From positions 1 through 64,000 of the forward strand of contig MU401630.1 of NCBI GenBank assembly GCA_022579005.1: 64,000 nt of DNA. The letters run 5' to 3'. Below are positions 1 to 12,415 of the stretch, piece by piece (within the stretch, counting starts at the first letter, position 1; each line of letters starts with the position of its first letter). This DNA comes from Poronia punctata (Eukaryota; Ascomycota; Sordariomycetes; Xylariales; Xylariaceae). The notes below the pieces were generated by a model, which was not told the DNA's origin, made no database searches, and saw nothing but the letters and a program-made list of their open reading frames with translations. A program made the position numbers and the translations under genes.

Positions 1-498
1 AAAGTTTTTAGCATAAAATAAGTAAGCAAGCTTTTTATAATAAATTAATTTAGTTAACGTTAAAGCTATTTAAACTAAAATTAACTAGCTTATTATTATA
101 AAAGTATAAAAAAACTAAAAAAATAATTTAAAATAATTTAAAACATTATAACTATTACTATAAAAGCTATAATACTATAAAATAAAAGTATTATTTATAA
201 TTATAAAATAAACTAGTATATTAGCTTATTTTAAAAAAATATATTAAATTTAATAAGTTATAAAATAATAAAAATTAATATAATACCTATATAGTAAAAA
301 TTATATAGCTATAATAAGAACTACTATAAAAAAAAAGGTTTTTTTATAAAAAGTCTTTCTTTACTTATTTAGTATATGCAAATTTTATAAAAAAAAAAAG
401 TTTTACCTCTTTACGCATATATTAATTAATATATACAATTTAGCCATTTTGCTAGTTTTAATAGTAAGTCTAGATAATTATTTTTTATATTTTAGAGA

Positions 499-1590
499 GT
501 TTTTAACAAGGCACTTATACTTAGCTATTAGGGCACTTATCCGGCCGTTAGCAGCCGTTAAAGGCTAGCAGCTAAGAAGTAGATCCTATGTTTCCTTTAC
601 TTAATTTGCTAGCACTATATATAGTATTATACTTTTTAATTTTATAATATTTTATTATATAATAACTTACTTAATACTTATATATAATTAACTAAGTAAG
701 TAAATATATAAGCAATTTACTTTTTAATATAGCTAACTAATTTACTTTTACTTTTATACTTTATTTTTTATATTAATTATATATGCATAATATTATAATT
801 TACTTATTTTAAACGCAATTACTTACTTTTTCTAGCTTTAATTAAGTTTTAATTAATGCTTATAATACTAAACCTATTGCTAAAAGGTTATAGCTTTTAA
901 CTTATATTATAACTTTTTATACTAGCACGCTAGAAAACTGTAATTAAGCTTGCAATACTAAAAATAGCATTATTAAAACTAAATTCTTTATAGCTAAAGG
1001 CTTTATAAGGTAGCAAGGCTAAAAGCTATAGCTATACACTTTTTTATTTAAACTTAGCGCTTTTTTATTTTTTGTTGCTAGTATAGCAAAGCTTTTACTA
1101 CTTTTATAGTGCTGCTAGGTATACTGCTTAAAGTAGCAGCAACACTGCTACCTTTGCTTTTATAATAAAGCTATTATAAACCTTTTTTATTACTAATAGC
1201 CTTTAGGCCTTAGTGTTAATTTTGCTAACTTTAAAACCTTTTTTTAAATTTAGCTCTTTTAGTGCTTTTAGCCTCTTTACTTTTTTTAGTGCTGCTATAT
1301 AAAAAGTAGCTAAATTAACTGCTTTTTATAAAAAAAGCCTATATATAATATAAATTAGTTAGAAATACTAAAAATAGGCTTTTTATAAGTATATAAATTT
1401 AGTTAATTAAGTATTAAGTAGTTAAAGTAAGTTAATTATATATAATTAAGTAGTATAAATTAAAAAGTATAATATTATATATAGTGCTAGTAAATTAGGT
1501 AGAGGATATACAGGATCTACTTTTTAGCCGCTAGCTACTAGCGGCCGGATAGGTGCCCTAATAGTAATTTATAGGTGCCCTATTAAAAAC
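499..1590. mobile_element. Inverted-repeat DNA element (non-autonomous, RIP-mutated)
   Basis: The left arm (about 499-700) and the reverse complement of the right arm (about 1400-1590) align over roughly 190-200 bp with mostly transition differences. Both arms share a GC-containing core with GGGCAC..TATCCGGCCG followed by AGTAGATCCT, then a TAGCACTATATATA stretch. Near each tip a GGCAC-TAT motif occurs twice in direct orientation. The size (about 1.1 kb) and long terminal inverted repeats suggest a MITE-like DNA transposon. The interior (about 850-1350) has no intact coding frame. No target duplication could be identified, and the right tip is immediately followed by the target duplication of the LTR element. 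The superfamily is unknown. Confidence 0.65.
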
Positions 1591-1593
1591 TTT

Positions 1594-1819
1594 TGTTATA
1601 AAGAGGTACTTACTTAATAAAATACCCTTGCAGTTAAGGTCACGTGCTTTAGTTAGCACAGCTTTATAAAAGCGTATGCTATAAAGCAAGATCTTTAATT
1701 TTATTATAGTTATATAGATTTTTTTTTTAATATATAGTTTATTATAATATAACTAATATAGCTTATATTAAGTTAAGCGTACTAATTTACTTTTTACTAA
1801 AGCTTTTATATTTATAAAA
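1594..1819 (+). repeat. Left LTR of the RIP-mutated retrotransposon
   Basis: About 226 bp, starting TGTTATAAAG. It aligns end to end with the right LTR and with the solo LTR, and the differences seen are nearly all C-to-T or G-to-A. The part at 1622-1660 is almost unmutated relative to the solo LTR, while the inner two thirds are heavily mutated. Confidence 0.9.
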
Positions 1820-1832
1820 GTTATAAGCTTAG
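1820..1832 (+). other. Putative primer-binding site matching the initiator tRNA-Met anticodon arm
   Basis: The 13 bases directly after the left LTR read GTTATAAGCTTAG. The antisense of the anticodon arm of the initiator tRNA gene in this window is GTTATGAGCCCGG. The two differ at four positions and every difference is a RIP-type transition (G-to-A or C-to-T). The site begins at the base that would pair with tRNA position 39. Copia of Drosophila and yeast Ty5 are known to prime from this internal part of initiator tRNA-Met rather than from the tRNA 3' end. The reading is inference because RIP makes matching permissive. Confidence 0.55.
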
Positions 1833-4800
1833 TTTATAAAAATTAATATTTTATTTATTATAATATAATTAGTTAAAAGTTTTTATACTTTTAAATTATA
1901 ATATTTTATAATTTTTTATTAAATTATTTTTAAAAAAAAGCTTATATAGCTTTATTTTTTATTTTTACTATATTAACTAGCGTTAAAATTATTTTAAAAA
2001 ATACTTACTTACGCTTTTTAATTAAGTAAGTAGCATAGTTTTAAACTTTAACGCTTTATATTTAAGCTTAAAAAGTTTAAAAATATATTAATTTAAATAA
2101 AAAAACTTTAACTAAGCTTTTTAAAAATAATATTATAATTTTAATACTAAAAGCTACTTATTAAAAGCTTGTTACTAAAAAAAAAAAACTAAATTTAAAC
2201 GTTTTAAATTTAGTTATTACTTAAAAAAAGTTTTAAAAACAATATATTAAAAATATAAAGTTAGCAAGCTTTTAGTAAGCTATAAATTTAAAAATTATAA
2301 ATAAATATATAATTATTTAAACTTAAATTAATTAATTTATTAATATTTTAATACTTATTATAATAAAAAAAAAGCTATTAATTAAAAACTTTAAAAAAGC
2401 TAAAAATATTTAAGTGTTTATTAAAGCTATTAAAACGTTTTTTGCTTTTTTAAATTTTACTATTAAATTTAGTACATAAATAAAATATTAAAAAACGCTT
2501 TAAAAAGCTATTTATAAAAGTATTAAACTTAAAAAGTAATATAAAAAATAGTATACTAATTAAATTATAGCTTAATACTTTAAATTGCTTAAAGCAAAAA
2601 AAGTGCTAGCAACTAAAAACTTTTTTAAAGCAGTAAAAGCTTGCATAGCTTTTAATTAAGCTTATTAGTAGCTTATAAATATTATAAAAAATAAATAACT
2701 AAATAATAATATAATTATATTAAAAAAAGTTAATAAGATTTTTAGCGCTTTAATATATAAAAAAGCTTTATATAGTAAAATTAAAGCTAATAAACTTTAT
2801 ATAACTTTAAGTAATAAAATTTTTTTTTTTAAAAAAGCTTAAAAGTTTACTAAAAAAGCAAAAAAAAAAAAAAGTTAATATTTTTACCTTTTTAATTTAA
2901 AAGCTTATTACTTTTAGCTTTTATATAAATATAGTTAATTATAGTATATAATTATTAAAAGCTTTATTTGCTAAAAACTTAAGCTTAACTTTAATAAGTT
3001 AAAAAAAATTAAAAAGCGCTATAAGCTTATAAAATAGTTAAAACTTTATAAAAAAATTAAAAAAAAAAAATTTAAAGTAAATAAAGGTTATTTTTTTAAT
3101 AAAAAGTTAAAAAAATTATTAAGTAAGTAGCTAAATTTAAATTTTATTTGCTTAGTAATTAATTATAGCTTATTTAAAAAAAATATAAAAAGCTTTAAAG
3201 CTTTTATTACTTTTAAAAATAATTTTTACTTTTTATTTAAAAGCATAGTTTTAAATAATTATAAAACTTTATATTTTATTAATAATAAAAATTTATTTAA
3301 AAAAAACTTTATTATTAAAGCTAAGCTAAAAACTTTTGTTGCTATAAGTATTTTTAACTTTTTAATTTTATATTATAGTAAATAAATTATTTATTAAATT
3401 TTTAATAGCAAAAAAAAAACACTTTTTTTTTAGTGCTTAAAAACGTAGTAGTAGTAAAAAACTTTTATATAAATATAGTATTAAAAGCAAAGCTTAAAAA
3501 AAAAAGCGTATAGTATTATAAACTAAATTATACTTTTTAATATAAAAGCTTAAATACTAGCGTTATTTTAAAGTAGTTAACTAAATAATATAATTTAGTA
3601 TTTTTTAAATATAAGCTTATTTTTTATTACTTTTTAAAAAGCATAATAATTGCTTTAATAATTTAAAAGCTTAAAATTATAAGTAATATAGTAAAATTAA
3701 TTATAGCTATATACTTAAAGTATTTTTAAAAGTTTTTAGTTAACTTATAAAAACTTTTAAAAGTATTTAAAAATATATAGCATAAAAAAGCTAAGTACTT
3801 AATACTTAAGCTTTTTAAAGTTTTTATTTAAAATATAAAAAATATTAAAATTAATAAAATTAAAAAAATTAATTATAAAGATTGTACTTAAATATACGCT
3901 TTAAAGGTTATATTTAAAAAACTTTTAAAATAGCAAGCTATATGCTTATTTTAAAAAATATATTAAAATTTATTTAACTATTTAAATAAATATAATAAAT
4001 TTTTATAAACTTTATTATTTAAAAATAAGTATAGTAAAATAATATATATTAATATTTTTATTATTAAAACTTAATTATAAGTAGCTTAAAACTTAATAAG
4101 CTTTAAAAAATAAATAAAACAATAATATAAGCTTTTAATATATTAAATATATAGTAATAATAAAAAAATAGTAATTTTAAGCTATAAGTTAACTAACTTT
4201 TAAAAGTAAGCAAATTAAAAAAGTATAAAGCTAAAGCTTTTACTAAGTTATATTAAAAAGTTTATAAAAAATAAAAAGCATATTAAATAAAAAATTATTA
4301 ACTAAGCTTTAAAAATGCTTAAAAAAGCTAAACTTTTAAAAAAGCTATAGCTAAAAGTAGTTTATATAGCTAAATAGCTATATAATTAAAGCTTTTTAAA
4401 AACAAATAATATATATTTATTAATAAAAGTTTTTTATTTTTAGTTTTAATAATATTTTTATTAATATTTATTAAAGCTTATTATAAGTAAGGTAGCAAAT
4501 TTAAAGCTAAATTAGTTAAGTATAAAAGTATATAAATATAAAGCTTACTTAGTATAATAAAATAAACTTATAAATTATTAAAAGTAAAATTATAAAGTAA
4601 AGTAGTAAGTATATATTAAATATTTAATTAAATATAAAATATTAAATTTATATAAAATTTAAGTTTTAAAGCTTTAAAAAGTTATTATAATAAAAAATGT
4701 AAAATTTAATAAAAAGCTTTTTTATATAAAAAAAAACTAATTAAAATTAATAAAAAAAGTAAAAGTAATAGTTATTAAAATTATAATATTAAAGCTACTG

Positions 4801-7800
4801 CTTTAAATAAAAATAAAAAATATATAAAAGCTTAACTTATTAAAAAAAAAAAATAAAACTATTATTAATACTTTTAAAAAAATTAAAAATATACTTATAT
4901 TAAAAAACTTTTTAACTAAAAGCTAACTAAAAAAGTATAAGTTAAAAGTAAGTACGTTTTAAAAGCTTAAAAAAAATAGTAATAATGCTTTTAAAAGTTA
5001 AATATATAAACTTATAACTTTTTAATAAACTTTTAAATTAAAATAGTAACTAAATAAAATAAAAAAAATATTTATTAACTTATTTATAATTTTAAAAAAT
5101 AGTAAAGCAGCTAAAATAAGTAAAAGATTTTTTAGTTAACTTTATAAAGTATACTTAATAAATAAAAAAATAAAAAACTTTTAAAAAACTTTAATATATA
5201 AATAAAGTAATTAGTAATAAATAAAGTAGTAAAAGCTTAATAAGCTTAAAAAGCTTTATTGCTTACTAAAAAAAGCTAAAAAATTAAAAAAATACTTAAT
5301 AATAAATAAGATTTTAAAATATTTGCTTTTATTTAAACTTTTTATTAAAAACGTAAAATATATGCTTTTAAAAAAAAAGCTTACTAGCAAAACTTTTTAA
5401 AAATATTTTTATTTAATTAGTAAAAAGTTATATATTAAAAAAACTAAAAGCATAAAATATTATATTTTATAATAGTAGTTATAGTATACTAAAAATATGC
5501 TAAGCATATAAATGCAGCTTTTAAATAGCTTAAAATATATTAAAATAAGCTTTTTAAGCTACTACTAAAGCATTAGTATAAATTAGCTAAATATTTTTTA
5601 AAAAATAAGTTTAAAAAAAATATTATTAAAAAAATTAAAAATATATAAAAAATAAAAACTTTTAAAAAAATAGCAAAAGCTAAAACAAAATATAAGCTAC
5701 TTTTTTTAAAATAAATATTTATATATAAGTTTAATAATAAAAAATATTTAAAAATATATAAATTTTACTTAGTTATTAAAAAAAATTTATAAAATAATAT
5801 AATATTTTAAAGTATTTATATTGCTACTTTAGTAGCTTATATATTTTAAGTTATAATAGCTTTAATAGCTTATTTTAATATAAAAGCTAAGCAATTTAAT
5901 ATAGTTAGCATTTTTTTTAATATAAATAAAAAAAAATAAAAGCTTATAACTTATAAATTATTAAATAGCTTTAAAAATAATAATATAGTAGCTAAAATTG
6001 CTTAAGCTTTTTATAAGCTTTAAAACTTACTACTTTTATAATATAAAAAGTTTATATATATTTTAAAAAAAATTAAAATAATTTTATTTTTTTAAAAAAC
6101 TATACTTTTTTTATATTAAAAATTATAATATATATTTTATTTTTTATATAAATAACTTTATTATTTTATATTATAAAAAATAAAAAATATAAGCTTAAAA
6201 AATTATTAACTAGTTTAAAAAAGCTTATAAACTTAAAAATTAAAAAAATATAAATTAGTTTTTAAAAATTAAAGTAATAAAAAATTAAAAAAAACGTTTA
6301 CTAGCTTTAAATTATAAGCAATATATTAAAAAAGTAGCTAAAAAGTATAATTTAGCTAATAATAGCTAAATATTTATAACTTTAAAACTTTTTAAAAGCT
6401 TATAAAGTTTATATTTTATATTATTATTATAATTAAACTAAATATAATATATGCTATATTTTAGTTTTTAAAATATTTTACTAATTTAAGCTTTAAATAT
6501 ATAGCTATAGCAAAATAAGTTATTTAATACTTATACTATATTAAAAAATTTAAAATAGTATATAAAACTAGCAATATAAAGGCTTAAGCTTTTTTAATTA
6601 TAAAAAACGCTTTTTTTACTAATAATAAAAAAGTTTAAAAATTTTTTTATAAATATATTATAAGCTTGTTTAAAAGTATAATAGCTTAAAAAGCTATTTA
6701 ATAAAGTATAATATTAACTTTTATAATAAAAGTAAAAATAAACATACTTAGCTTTATTACTAAAAAAATAATAATATTTAAAAAGCTTTTAAATAATATA
6801 AAGCTTAATTTAAAAAAAAAAAGAAAAATTTATTATAATAATTAGCAAGCAATAAAACTTATAATTAAAAAATATAACTAAATAAATATTAAGCTTTGCT
6901 ATATAAATATATAAAATATATAGCTAAAATAAAAATAATAAAAAAAGTTATTTTAAGTTTATTACTTATTTATTAATTAAATGCTAGCAAATAAGTTAAT
7001 AAAAAACTTATTAAAAGCTAAATTTAAGCACTTTAAAGCTTTTATAAATTTTTAAAATATTAATTACTTAAAATAGTTAAAAAAAAAAGCTTAAGTTAAT
7101 AAATATTTAAAGCTATTAAGCTATAATAACTATACTATTAAAAAAAACTTTATTTACTTATTACTTTTATTATTAATTAAGTAAAAATATAAGCTTAAAC
7201 TTATTATTTAAAAAATATAAACTAGAAAATAATATAAAAAAGCTTTAAGCATTTTTTTTTTAAATAAACTATAAAAAAAAATAAATAAAAAAGCAAGCAA
7301 GCTTAAAAAAAATAGTTTAACTTTATAAAATAATAATAAAAGCTATAGCTAAAGTAAAAAACAAAATAAGCATAAAAGTAATAATAATAAAAACTAAAGC
7401 TAAAATAATAACTTAAAAAGCTAAAATAAGTAAAGCTTAAGCTTTTTAAGTATTAATAACTAAACTTATAACTAAATTATTTAAATTTAAAAAATTAAGC
7501 ACTTTTTTATAAAAAGTTTAAATAATATAAAAAAAAAAAAAGATTTTATTATAATAAATATAATTATTAATAATAATTATATTTAAAATATAAGCTATAA
7601 TAAATTTAGCTTTTAAAAAGTATATAATAACTTTTAAAATAAAGTAAAGCTTTTTAATAAGCTATAAAATAACGCTATTAGCTTTATAAAATTATTAAAA
7701 ATATAAAAAAAAAAGCTTTACTTTTAAATTTTTTTACTTTTTAATTATATTTATATATTATATAGTAAAAAAAATAATATAAAGTTTTTTATTAAATATA

Positions 7801-9976
7801 GTTAGTAAGCTTAAAAAATATAGGTTAAAAGCTTTAAAGTAACTTATAAAAAAAAATAAAAATGCTTTTTAATATACTTAAAATATTAAATTAAACTTTT
7901 TTAAATATTTTAATACTAAAAATATTTATTTAAACTAATTATAAAAATATAATTATAAGCTTAATAAAAAATATTATATAAATTAGTTTTAATATATTTT
8001 TTATTATTAAGCAAACTAAAAAAGCTATTAATTATTTTATTTTAAATTTTATTATAAAATAAACTTTAAAATATAAAATTAAGTTTAGCTTTAAAAATAT
8101 TAAACTTAAGCATTTTTATTAGCTTTAAGCTAGTAATAAAAATTATTAATATAAGTAAAAAAATATTAATAGCTTTTTTAAAAGTATAATAAAAGCTGTT
8201 AATAAAAGTAATAAAAGTATTATTTTTATTATTAAAGCTTATAAAAAAAATATTAGCTTTATAACTACTAAATTTTTTACTTTTTTAAAAGCTTAAGCTT
8301 TTTTTATTATAAAATAAATTGCTTAAAGTTAAAGTATTAAAAGTATTAGTTTTATTAAAAAAAGCTTTAAAATTAAAAATAATATAATTAATACGTACTA
8401 AAATATTATTTTTATTAAAAATAAATAATTTTAAAAGTAAAAATTTAAATAATATAAAAGTAGTAAAACTATTAAAAAAAGCTTAAGTAATAATATTAAG
8501 TAATAAAATATATTTAAAAAAAGCTTTAATAAAAGTAAAAAAAGTAAATATAAAAACTTACTTTATTTTAATAAGCTTTTTAAGCTTATTAGTATTAATA
8601 GTATTAGCTAAAAAAAAAACTTTTTTTATACTAAAAAATATACTTTTAAAAATAAAGCGCTTTTAAAAAACTAAAAATAAAAAAATTAAAGCTTTTTTTT
8701 TAGCATTTTTAGCTTTTTTAACTTTAGCTTTTTTAGCTAACTTTATTATTTTTGCTTTTATATTAACTATAATAATTATTTTAACTTTTTTTATTGCTTT
8801 ATTTATTTTTTACTTAGCTTTAAATTAAGCTTATTTATTTAAAGCTTTTTTTTTATATTTTTAGCTTTTTTAGCTTTTTTTAAATATTTAAAAAAATATA
8901 TAATTTAGCTAAATAAATATTATAAAATTTATTTAAAGCTATTAAGTAAGCTTTAAATATAAATACTTAAGCTATAATTAGATTTTTTTTAATTAAAATT
9001 TTTTTTTTTTTTATAGCTATAAAAGTAGTAAAATTATTATATAAGTTAATAAATAAGACTTTAGTAAAAAATAGTATAAAATTGTTACTATATTAGCTAT
9101 TAAAATTAAAAAAAGCTTAAATAAAAATAAAATTGTTTTTATATATTAAATAAGCTTATAAAAGCTTTAAAAATAAAAAAATAATATATATATTATTACT
9201 TTATAATTATAATAAAATTATTTATATTAAAATTTTTAAAAAGTTATTTAATATAAACTTATTAACGTTTTTTAATAAAAAAATAAAGCAGCTTATTAAA
9301 TATTAAGTTAAATAATAAAAAAATATTTAAAAAGTTTAAGTTTACTTTAAACTAAATAGCTTTAATATTAATTTTAAACTATATTAAAATAATTAGTATA
9401 AGTTTAAAATATATAAAAATATATTTAATATGTTAAAAATTTATATATAGCTAAAAAAATATAGTAATAAAACTAAAAAATAAATAGTTAGCTAATTATA
9501 TTAAAGTATAAAAAGCGTTAAAAAAAAACTTAAAAAATATATTAAAAGTTTAAAAAAGCTTTTTTTTTATTATTTTAATAGCTATACTAATATTATTAGC
9601 TATAAAAAAATTAATAAAAGTAGTAAAAAGCTAAAATAACTTTACTTAAAGTAATTAAAGTAGTATTAAAAGCTTAAAAAAAAAAAAAAGTAAAAAGTAT
9701 AGTTATAGCTATACTAAAAAATAAAAATATAAAATATATAAAAAATTTAATTAAAAAACTTAAAAGTTAATACTTAATAAAAAAAAAGCTAATAATAATT
9801 ATAAGTACTTTTAAATATAAGTATTTAAAATATTAAAACTTTTATATACTATATAAAAAGTACTTTAAATAAAAACTTAATATAAAAAGTTTAAATATAA
9901 ACTTTATAGCTACTACTTATATTTTATTTATATAAAACAACTTTACTACTTTAGCTAGTAAAAAAGCTAAAAAGTA

Positions 9977-10204
9977 TATTATAAAAAAATATTTACTTAA
10001 TAAAATACCTTTATAGTTAAAGTTATATATTTTAGTTAGTATAGCTTTATAAAAGCGTATACTATAAAGCAAAATTTTTAATCTTATTATAATTACATAG
10101 ATTTTTTCTTTTTAATATATAGTTTATTACAATATAATTAATATAGCTTATACTAAGTCAAGCGCACTAATTTACTTTTTACTAAAGCTCTTATATCTAT
10201 AAGA
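9977..10204 (+). repeat. Right LTR of the RIP-mutated retrotransposon
   Basis: 228 bp, aligned end to end with the solo LTR at 27702-27929. Its 5' part is heavily mutated, whereas the last 55 bases (about 10150-10204) keep CTAAGTCAAGCGCACTAA almost as in the unmutated copy. Followed by the ACTTT target duplication. Confidence 0.9.
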
Positions 10205-10209
10205 ACTTT

Positions 10210-10591
10210 TATATTTTATATAACTTTAATGCGTAGTGCAAGACCAAGCGACTAGGCAGAGCGGATTGAAGTACAACAGAAATATAGCACCCAGATAGTC
10301 TAACCTAGCTCACTTTACGTACATCGTAGTTACCAGCCCCCAGACACTGAACTAAGAAGTAGCAACCTGCTTATATCCACCATGTACTCGGTACATTATC
10401 ACGCTAACAGAAAATACCCCCCAATCCAAGCAGATCCGCCACCCCTCAACAACTTACAAGTCCCTTAAAGAGCCCCGTGCCTAGGCTATGATAAGAGTAT
10501 TATCTACATACAACGTAAAGAGGAGTTTGATAGAGGCTGCGTTTATCATTGCAAGGTCAAATCCTTGACAGCGCAATAGCTATATTCCACT
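10210..10591. promoter_or_regulatory. Short upstream region of DML1, next to the RIP-mutated element
   Basis: Normal base composition resumes here. Only about 380 bases separate the retrotransposon end from the DML1 start codon, so the DML1 promoter and 5' leader should lie within this stretch, unless the LTR contributes. No clear TATA element was seen. There is no obvious run of RIP-type changes, but no unmutated relative is available for comparison. Confidence 0.4.
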
Positions 10592-12415
10592 ATGAGGGAG
10601 ATCATCACGCTACAGCTCGGGCAACAGAGCAATTATGTAGCGACGCACTTTTGGAACACCCAGGTGCGCTTACCAAATCCGTCCCACAAAACGGGTTTCA
10701 TGGCAAGATACCCAGTCGGAGTCCTAATCATAAGATAGGAGTCATATTTCACTTACGGCGCCGAGGAAGAGTCCCCGGTCGACCATGACGTCCATTTCAG
10801 ACCTGGTCTTGGTGTCGATGGCACCGAGACTTTTATGCCGAGGACTGTCATCTACGACCTGAAAGGGGGGTTTGGGACGTTGAGGAAGCTAAACGCTCTT
10901 TACGACATAACTGAAGATGCGGCAGCAAGTAGCCTGTGGTGAGTTCTCGTCTATCTATGACGATGGGGTGTCATCCTGCTTATTCACCGAAGGTCAGGAA
11001 AGACAGTGGTGCATAAAGAGCAGCCCATACAAACGAGCGCATATCAGGAGAGCCTGGATGTAGGAGAAACGCCACCAGAACTCACCACGAGTTCAGTGAG
11101 ATACTGGTCCGATTACAATAGAGTGTACTACCATCCGAGGTCCATCAATCAACTCAACGAGTTCGAGTTGAACTCGACCATTCAACCCTTTGAAAAGTGG
11201 CATATGGGCGAGGAATTATTCGGTAGCTTGGACAAGGAGCACGACCTTCTCGATCGTGACATGCGCCCATTTGTCGAAGAAGCCGATCAGATACAAGGTA
11301 TCCAGATTATGACCGGACTTGACGATGCTTGGGGGGGCTTTGCTACCAAGTATATTGAACGAATACGGGACGAGTATGGCAAGACGCCAGTATGGGTTTT
11401 TGGGATCCAGGAGCCAACGAGGGGTCTCACAAGGGCAAGCTCATACTTTAATACATCTCGCCCTACACAAAACAGCTGACAAAAGAAATAGGAGAAGCGG
11501 ATGCTCAAACTTGTCAATAAGGCACGAACGCTGGCCGAATTAAGCTCACAGGCGTCTTTAGTCGTGCCCCTTTCCATCCCCGAGGGACCGCTTTCGCCAA
11601 GGGTCCATTTAGATCCTTCTTCGCCATGGCACGTGTCTGCACTGTTTGCAGCTGCAATAGAGAGCACCACTCTTTACACGCGACTGAGGACCACAGATCG
11701 GCTGTACTCGAGCAGTATGGGCCACATGACGGATCTTCTGAATGTCTTCGGGAGACAGACCATTGCAAACCTAGAGATGAGCCCGGCCGACATATCTCAA
11801 CCTACGCAAAATGGGAACAACGCGCGTGGTGAGCTTGTCGCTAACCATGGAAATCATGAAGATGAGGAATCAGATTCCGGTTCACAGAAAGGCCCAGACC
11901 CCCTAGAAGTAGACTTGTCATCTCCTCAGGACCTGAGACTCGGCGGAGGCCCCCGAAGATCAAGAAAGATGCATATATTCAGCCAGATACGAACATATCG
12001 AGGCCTAGATACGGACGAGGGCGTAGCCGAGGACCCGGATGCCCTGGGTGGCAGGCGCTTACGTCGGCCGAAGATCCACAAGTGAGTCTAGATTCAAGAT
12101 TCCTCCTGGTACGGTACTAAGTAGATTCTAACCAAAACTTTCAGCTATCGCTCTAATCTATCACTCCCATTGCTCGACAGCCAACCTGCGATTTTCAGGG
12201 GCAGTGACGGAAGCGCAATCAAAGAGCGAATGGCCGTGCGCACAGCGCTATCCGCGGATACTTCTGTTATGCACAAGGTTAGGGCGCTTCGTACCACCGT
12301 CATCCGATCTATTGGTGTTGAGGACCGCGAAACTATCGGCAACGAACTCGCCGAAATAGCTGAGGGATATAAGGAAGGGTGGTCAAGTGGAAGCGATGAC
12401 GACGATGATGAATAA
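10592..12415 (+). CDS. DML1: DML1/misato family protein (mtDNA inheritance / tubulin-like)
   Basis: Five exons: 10592-10663, 10739-10938, 10993-11434, 11492-12081, 12145-12415; 524 residues. The protein starts with [14 protein letters not shown], the family's N-terminal misato segment, followed by ESYFTYG and [15 protein letters not shown], then the tubulin-like region with [16 protein letters not shown] and [14 protein letters not shown]. It ends in an acidic tail. DML1 proteins are essential in yeast and act in mitochondrial DNA partitioning and mitochondrial morphology; they resemble a fusion of tubulin and myosin-like segments. Length is normal for the family (about 500). All exons join in frame. 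The third intron (11435-11491) starts with GC, not GT. The start codon is only 388 bases from a RIP-mutated retrotransposon, yet the coding sequence is intact. Confidence 0.92.

Larger units (their letters stand above)
1594..10204 (+). mobile_element. RIP-inactivated LTR retrotransposon, Copia/Ty5-like by primer site
   Basis: Two directly repeated LTRs (1594-1819 and 9977-10204) bound an 8.6 kb internal region, and the 5-bp sequence ACTTT flanks both ends (1589-1593 and 10205-10209) as a target duplication. Immediately after the left LTR is a putative primer-binding site (1820-1832), and before the right LTR a purine-rich tract (about 9960-9976), which sets the orientation as plus. No gag or pol frame survives because stop codons created by RIP fill the interior. 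The length is greater than usual for Copia elements, so a nested insertion inside is possible but not resolved. The Copia/Ty5 assignment rests only on the primer-site inference. Confidence 0.87.
1..10210. repeat. RIP-mutated AT-rich repeat block
   Basis: The first 10.2 kb is extremely AT-rich, dominated by TA, AA and TT steps, and has no open frame of useful length on either strand. Where an unmutated relative exists (the solo LTR at 27702-27929), the differences seen are C-to-T and G-to-A transitions on both strands, which is the known signature of fungal repeat-induced point mutation. The block contains an inverted-repeat element (about 499-1590) and an LTR retrotransposon (1594-10204). Composition returns to normal within a few bases of 10210. 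The first 500 bases look the same but I could not assign them to an element. Confidence 0.93.

Noticed and set aside
10549..10788. Frame overlapping the first DML1 exon in another register
   Set aside because: The conserved DML1 N-terminus is read in a different frame and is interrupted here by the first intron.
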